Assembly (NCBI GenBank): GCA_013376995.1
Contig: JACAAZ010000002.1
Location: 287,694 to 351,693 of the forward strand
Direction: 5' to 3'
Length of the DNA: 64,000 bases
Source: Bacteroidota bacterium
Lineage (GTDB): Bacteria; Bacteroidota; Bacteroidia; Bacteroidales; UBA4417
The notes under the pieces were generated by a model. It did not search any database and was not told where the DNA came from. It was given only the letters and a program-made list of their open reading frames with translations. Position numbers and translations under genes: made by a program. Numbering within the stretch: position 1 is the stretch's first letter; each line of letters starts with the position of its first letter. Below are positions 62,517 through 64,000 of the stretch, one piece after another.

Positions 62517-64000
62517 ATGAACAGACTATTCATTATTCTGCTCATCCTCATTTTCCCGGGGATGATGAAAGCCCAGTTGAACGACAGTTTCACTGACGGC
62601 AATTTTACCTCCAACCCTGAATGGATCGGGGACTTACAGCAATTCAAGATCAATTCTTCCTTACAGCTACAGCTGAATTCAACTGGAACCGGTAGTTCCG
62701 GACTTGTGACACAGATTTCATTGTCCGATAGCATGGAGTGGGATTTCTGGGTCAAACTCTCTTTCAGCCCTTCGGATAACAACCTGGCCAGGATCTACCT
62801 CTTTTCAGACCTGCCAGACCTGAAGAGTCCGCTGAATGGCTATTTTATTAAGCTGGGAGAGAGTGGTTCAAATGATGCCATTGAGCTTGTCCGGCAATCC
62901 GGCAGCACAGAAACTTCGCTGTGTCGCGGTACAGAGGGACTTCTGGCAAGTTCCTTCAATATACGGATCAGGGTGACGCATACTGGGAATAGTGGTTGGA
63001 ACGTGTTTGCGGATCCGCATGGAGGGACTGATTATCATCTTGAATGCACAGCTACAGATCAAACTTTTGTCGCAGGAGGTTGGTTTGGAGTTTCCTGCAA
63101 ATACACTAGCAGCAACAGCACGAAATTTTATTTTGATGATTTTTATGCAGGCAGTTTGATAGTGGATAAGACACCTCCGGAGCTGCTTTCTGCTTCTTTT
63201 ATGAATAATACCCAAATTAAGCTCAGGTTCAGTGAAATTCCGGATTCTGCCACTGCTTGTAATGTTTCTAATTATATTGTGGATCAGGGAGTTGGCAATC
63301 CTGTTTATATTAGCAGGGATAATACTGATCATTCATTCATTTCCCTTTCCTTCTTGCAGGAATTTCAGCCGGATGTGCCCTATATCCTTTCCGTTTCAAA
63401 CGTTTCCGACCTTGCTGGTAACCGGATGACAGACAGGCAGGATACAATAAAGTTTCATGTTGTAAGAGCCTTTGATATCCTGATTAATGAGATCATGGCC
63501 GACCCCAATCCACCGCCATCATTGCCTGGTATGGAATACCTTGAACTATACAACAAGGTTGGTTCGGATATCGAGATTACCGGATGGAGCCTTTATGTAG
63601 GTTCCGTGAAAAAGCCCATCCCGCCATTTATTATGAAGGCCAATTCTTATGTCCTCCTTTGTGATGAAGATTCGCGCCCCTATTATGAACCACTTGGGCC
63701 TGTAATTCCCTTTTCAAGCTTTTCCTTATCGAATACAGGGACTACTGTGACCCTGCGTAATGCAGATGGAGCAGTTATTCATTCTGTATCCTATTCAGAG
63801 GATTGGTATCATAGTGATTACAAAAAAGAAGGAGGCTGGTCGCTGGAAATGATTGATCCTTTAAATCCCTGCGGGGATGCTGGTAATTGGACAGCTTCGA
63901 ATGATGCAGGCGGAGGGACACCCGGAAGGGTGAATTCTGTTTATTCGGATAACCCTGATCATCTGGCACCCAGGGTTGCCAGGATTGGGATCATCGACCC
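62517..64000 (+). CDS. Secreted protein with lamin-tail domain (5' part, runs off the window)
   Basis: An open frame from the ATG at 62517, preceded by AAAGGAG, continues to the last base: at least 494 residues, no stop. The signal peptide (MNRLFIILLILIFPGMMKAQ) is followed by a concanavalin-like beta-sandwich (about 21-220: DSFTDGNFTSNPEWIGDLQQ; the WFGVSCKYTSSNSTKFYFDD strand). An Ig-like/SbsA-type domain (about 222-320, PPELLSASFMNNTQIKLRFS) comes next. The lamin-tail domain starts near 325 with ILINEIMADPNPPPSLPGME and ends about residue 465. In Bacteroidota such proteins usually carry a T9SS domain at the far C terminus, which is outside the window. The role is unknown. Confidence 0.85.
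   Translation, partial: MNRLFIILLILIFPGMMKAQLNDSFTDGNFTSNPEWIGDLQQFKINSSLQLQLNSTGTGSSGLVTQISLSDSMEWDFWVKLSFSPSDNNLARIYLFSDLPDLKSPLNGYFIKLGESGSNDAIELVRQSGSTETSLCRGTEGLLASSFNIRIRVTHTGNSGWNVFADPHGGTDYHLECTATDQTFVAGGWFGVSCKYTSSNSTKFYFDDFYAGSLIVDKTPPELLSASFMNNTQIKLRFSEIPDSATACNVSNYIVDQGVGNPVYISRDNTDHSFISLSFLQEFQPDVPYILSVSNVSDLAGNRMTDRQDTIKFHVVRAFDILINEIMADPNPPPSLPGMEYLELYNKVGSDIEITGWSLYVGSVKKPIPPFIMKANSYVLLCDEDSRPYYEPLGPVIPFSSFSLSNTGTTVTLRNADGAVIHSVSYSEDWYHSDYKKEGGWSLEMIDPLNPCGDAGNWTASNDAGGGTPGRVNSVYSDNPDHLAPRVARIGIID

Overview
The window reads as a chromosomal segment of a Bacteroidota bacterium, probably an environmental or anaerobic member of the Bacteroidales/Marinilabiliales side of the phylum. 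The lineage call rests on several type IX secretion (T9SS) type A sorting domains, a GldH-type gliding/T9SS lipoprotein, many SPII lipoproteins, an SDR-type threonine dehydrogenase beside kbl, and repeated TAnnTTTG promoter boxes typical of the phylum's primary sigma factor. The lineage below phylum is inference.

Layout. 1-8 kb: tail of a T9SS protein, a membrane-anchored MBL hydrolase, a GH13 glucosidase, a DUF6629-like membrane protein, a CPBP protease, an SDR, a SnoaL-like protein, a GNAT and an AlkZ-like winged-helix protein. 8-14.5 kb: a zinc-peptidase lipoprotein and sbcDC. 14.5-15.9 kb: an AAA/DUF4143 ATPase flanked on both sides by paired 32-bp palindromic repeats. 16-32 kb: GH29 fucosidase, LTA-synthase-like enzyme, tyrS, two large T9SS proteins, an M2-like peptidase, a toxin-antitoxin pair with a frameshifted toxin, and cysS.

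33-44.3 kb is the accessory region. It contains a YCF48-like lipoprotein gene; a RibD-like deaminase fused to an ATP-binding (HATPase_c_4-type) protein, truncated by a 61-bp tandem duplication; a degenerate second copy of the YCF48 gene start; an AT-rich three-gene operon (DNA methyltransferase, a protein with an N-terminal MORC-like GHKL module and a C-terminal histidine-kinase module, and a receiver-like protein) whose genes are joined by TAATG overlaps; a degenerate copy of the 3' end of an MBL RNase gene; a HigBA-like toxin-antitoxin module; and the intact MBL gene. Three cargo modules therefore sit between intact genes and their own fragments, which looks like a repeatedly used insertion site. 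The operon is the best candidate for an incompletely described conflict system: it pairs a DNA modification enzyme with what looks like a His-Asp phosphorelay.

46-64 kb: a cyclophilin, divergent kbl and tdh (threonine to glycine plus acetyl-CoA), two very large secreted cohesin/dockerin-like proteins, mnmA, gldH, ribF, asd and the start of a lamin-tail-domain secreted protein. Intergenic spaces from 33 kb onward carry a family of inverted repeats built on TGCCAC and GTGGCA ends, a 193-bp tandem duplication and other hairpin elements. I saw no rRNA, tRNA, CRISPR array or transposase gene.
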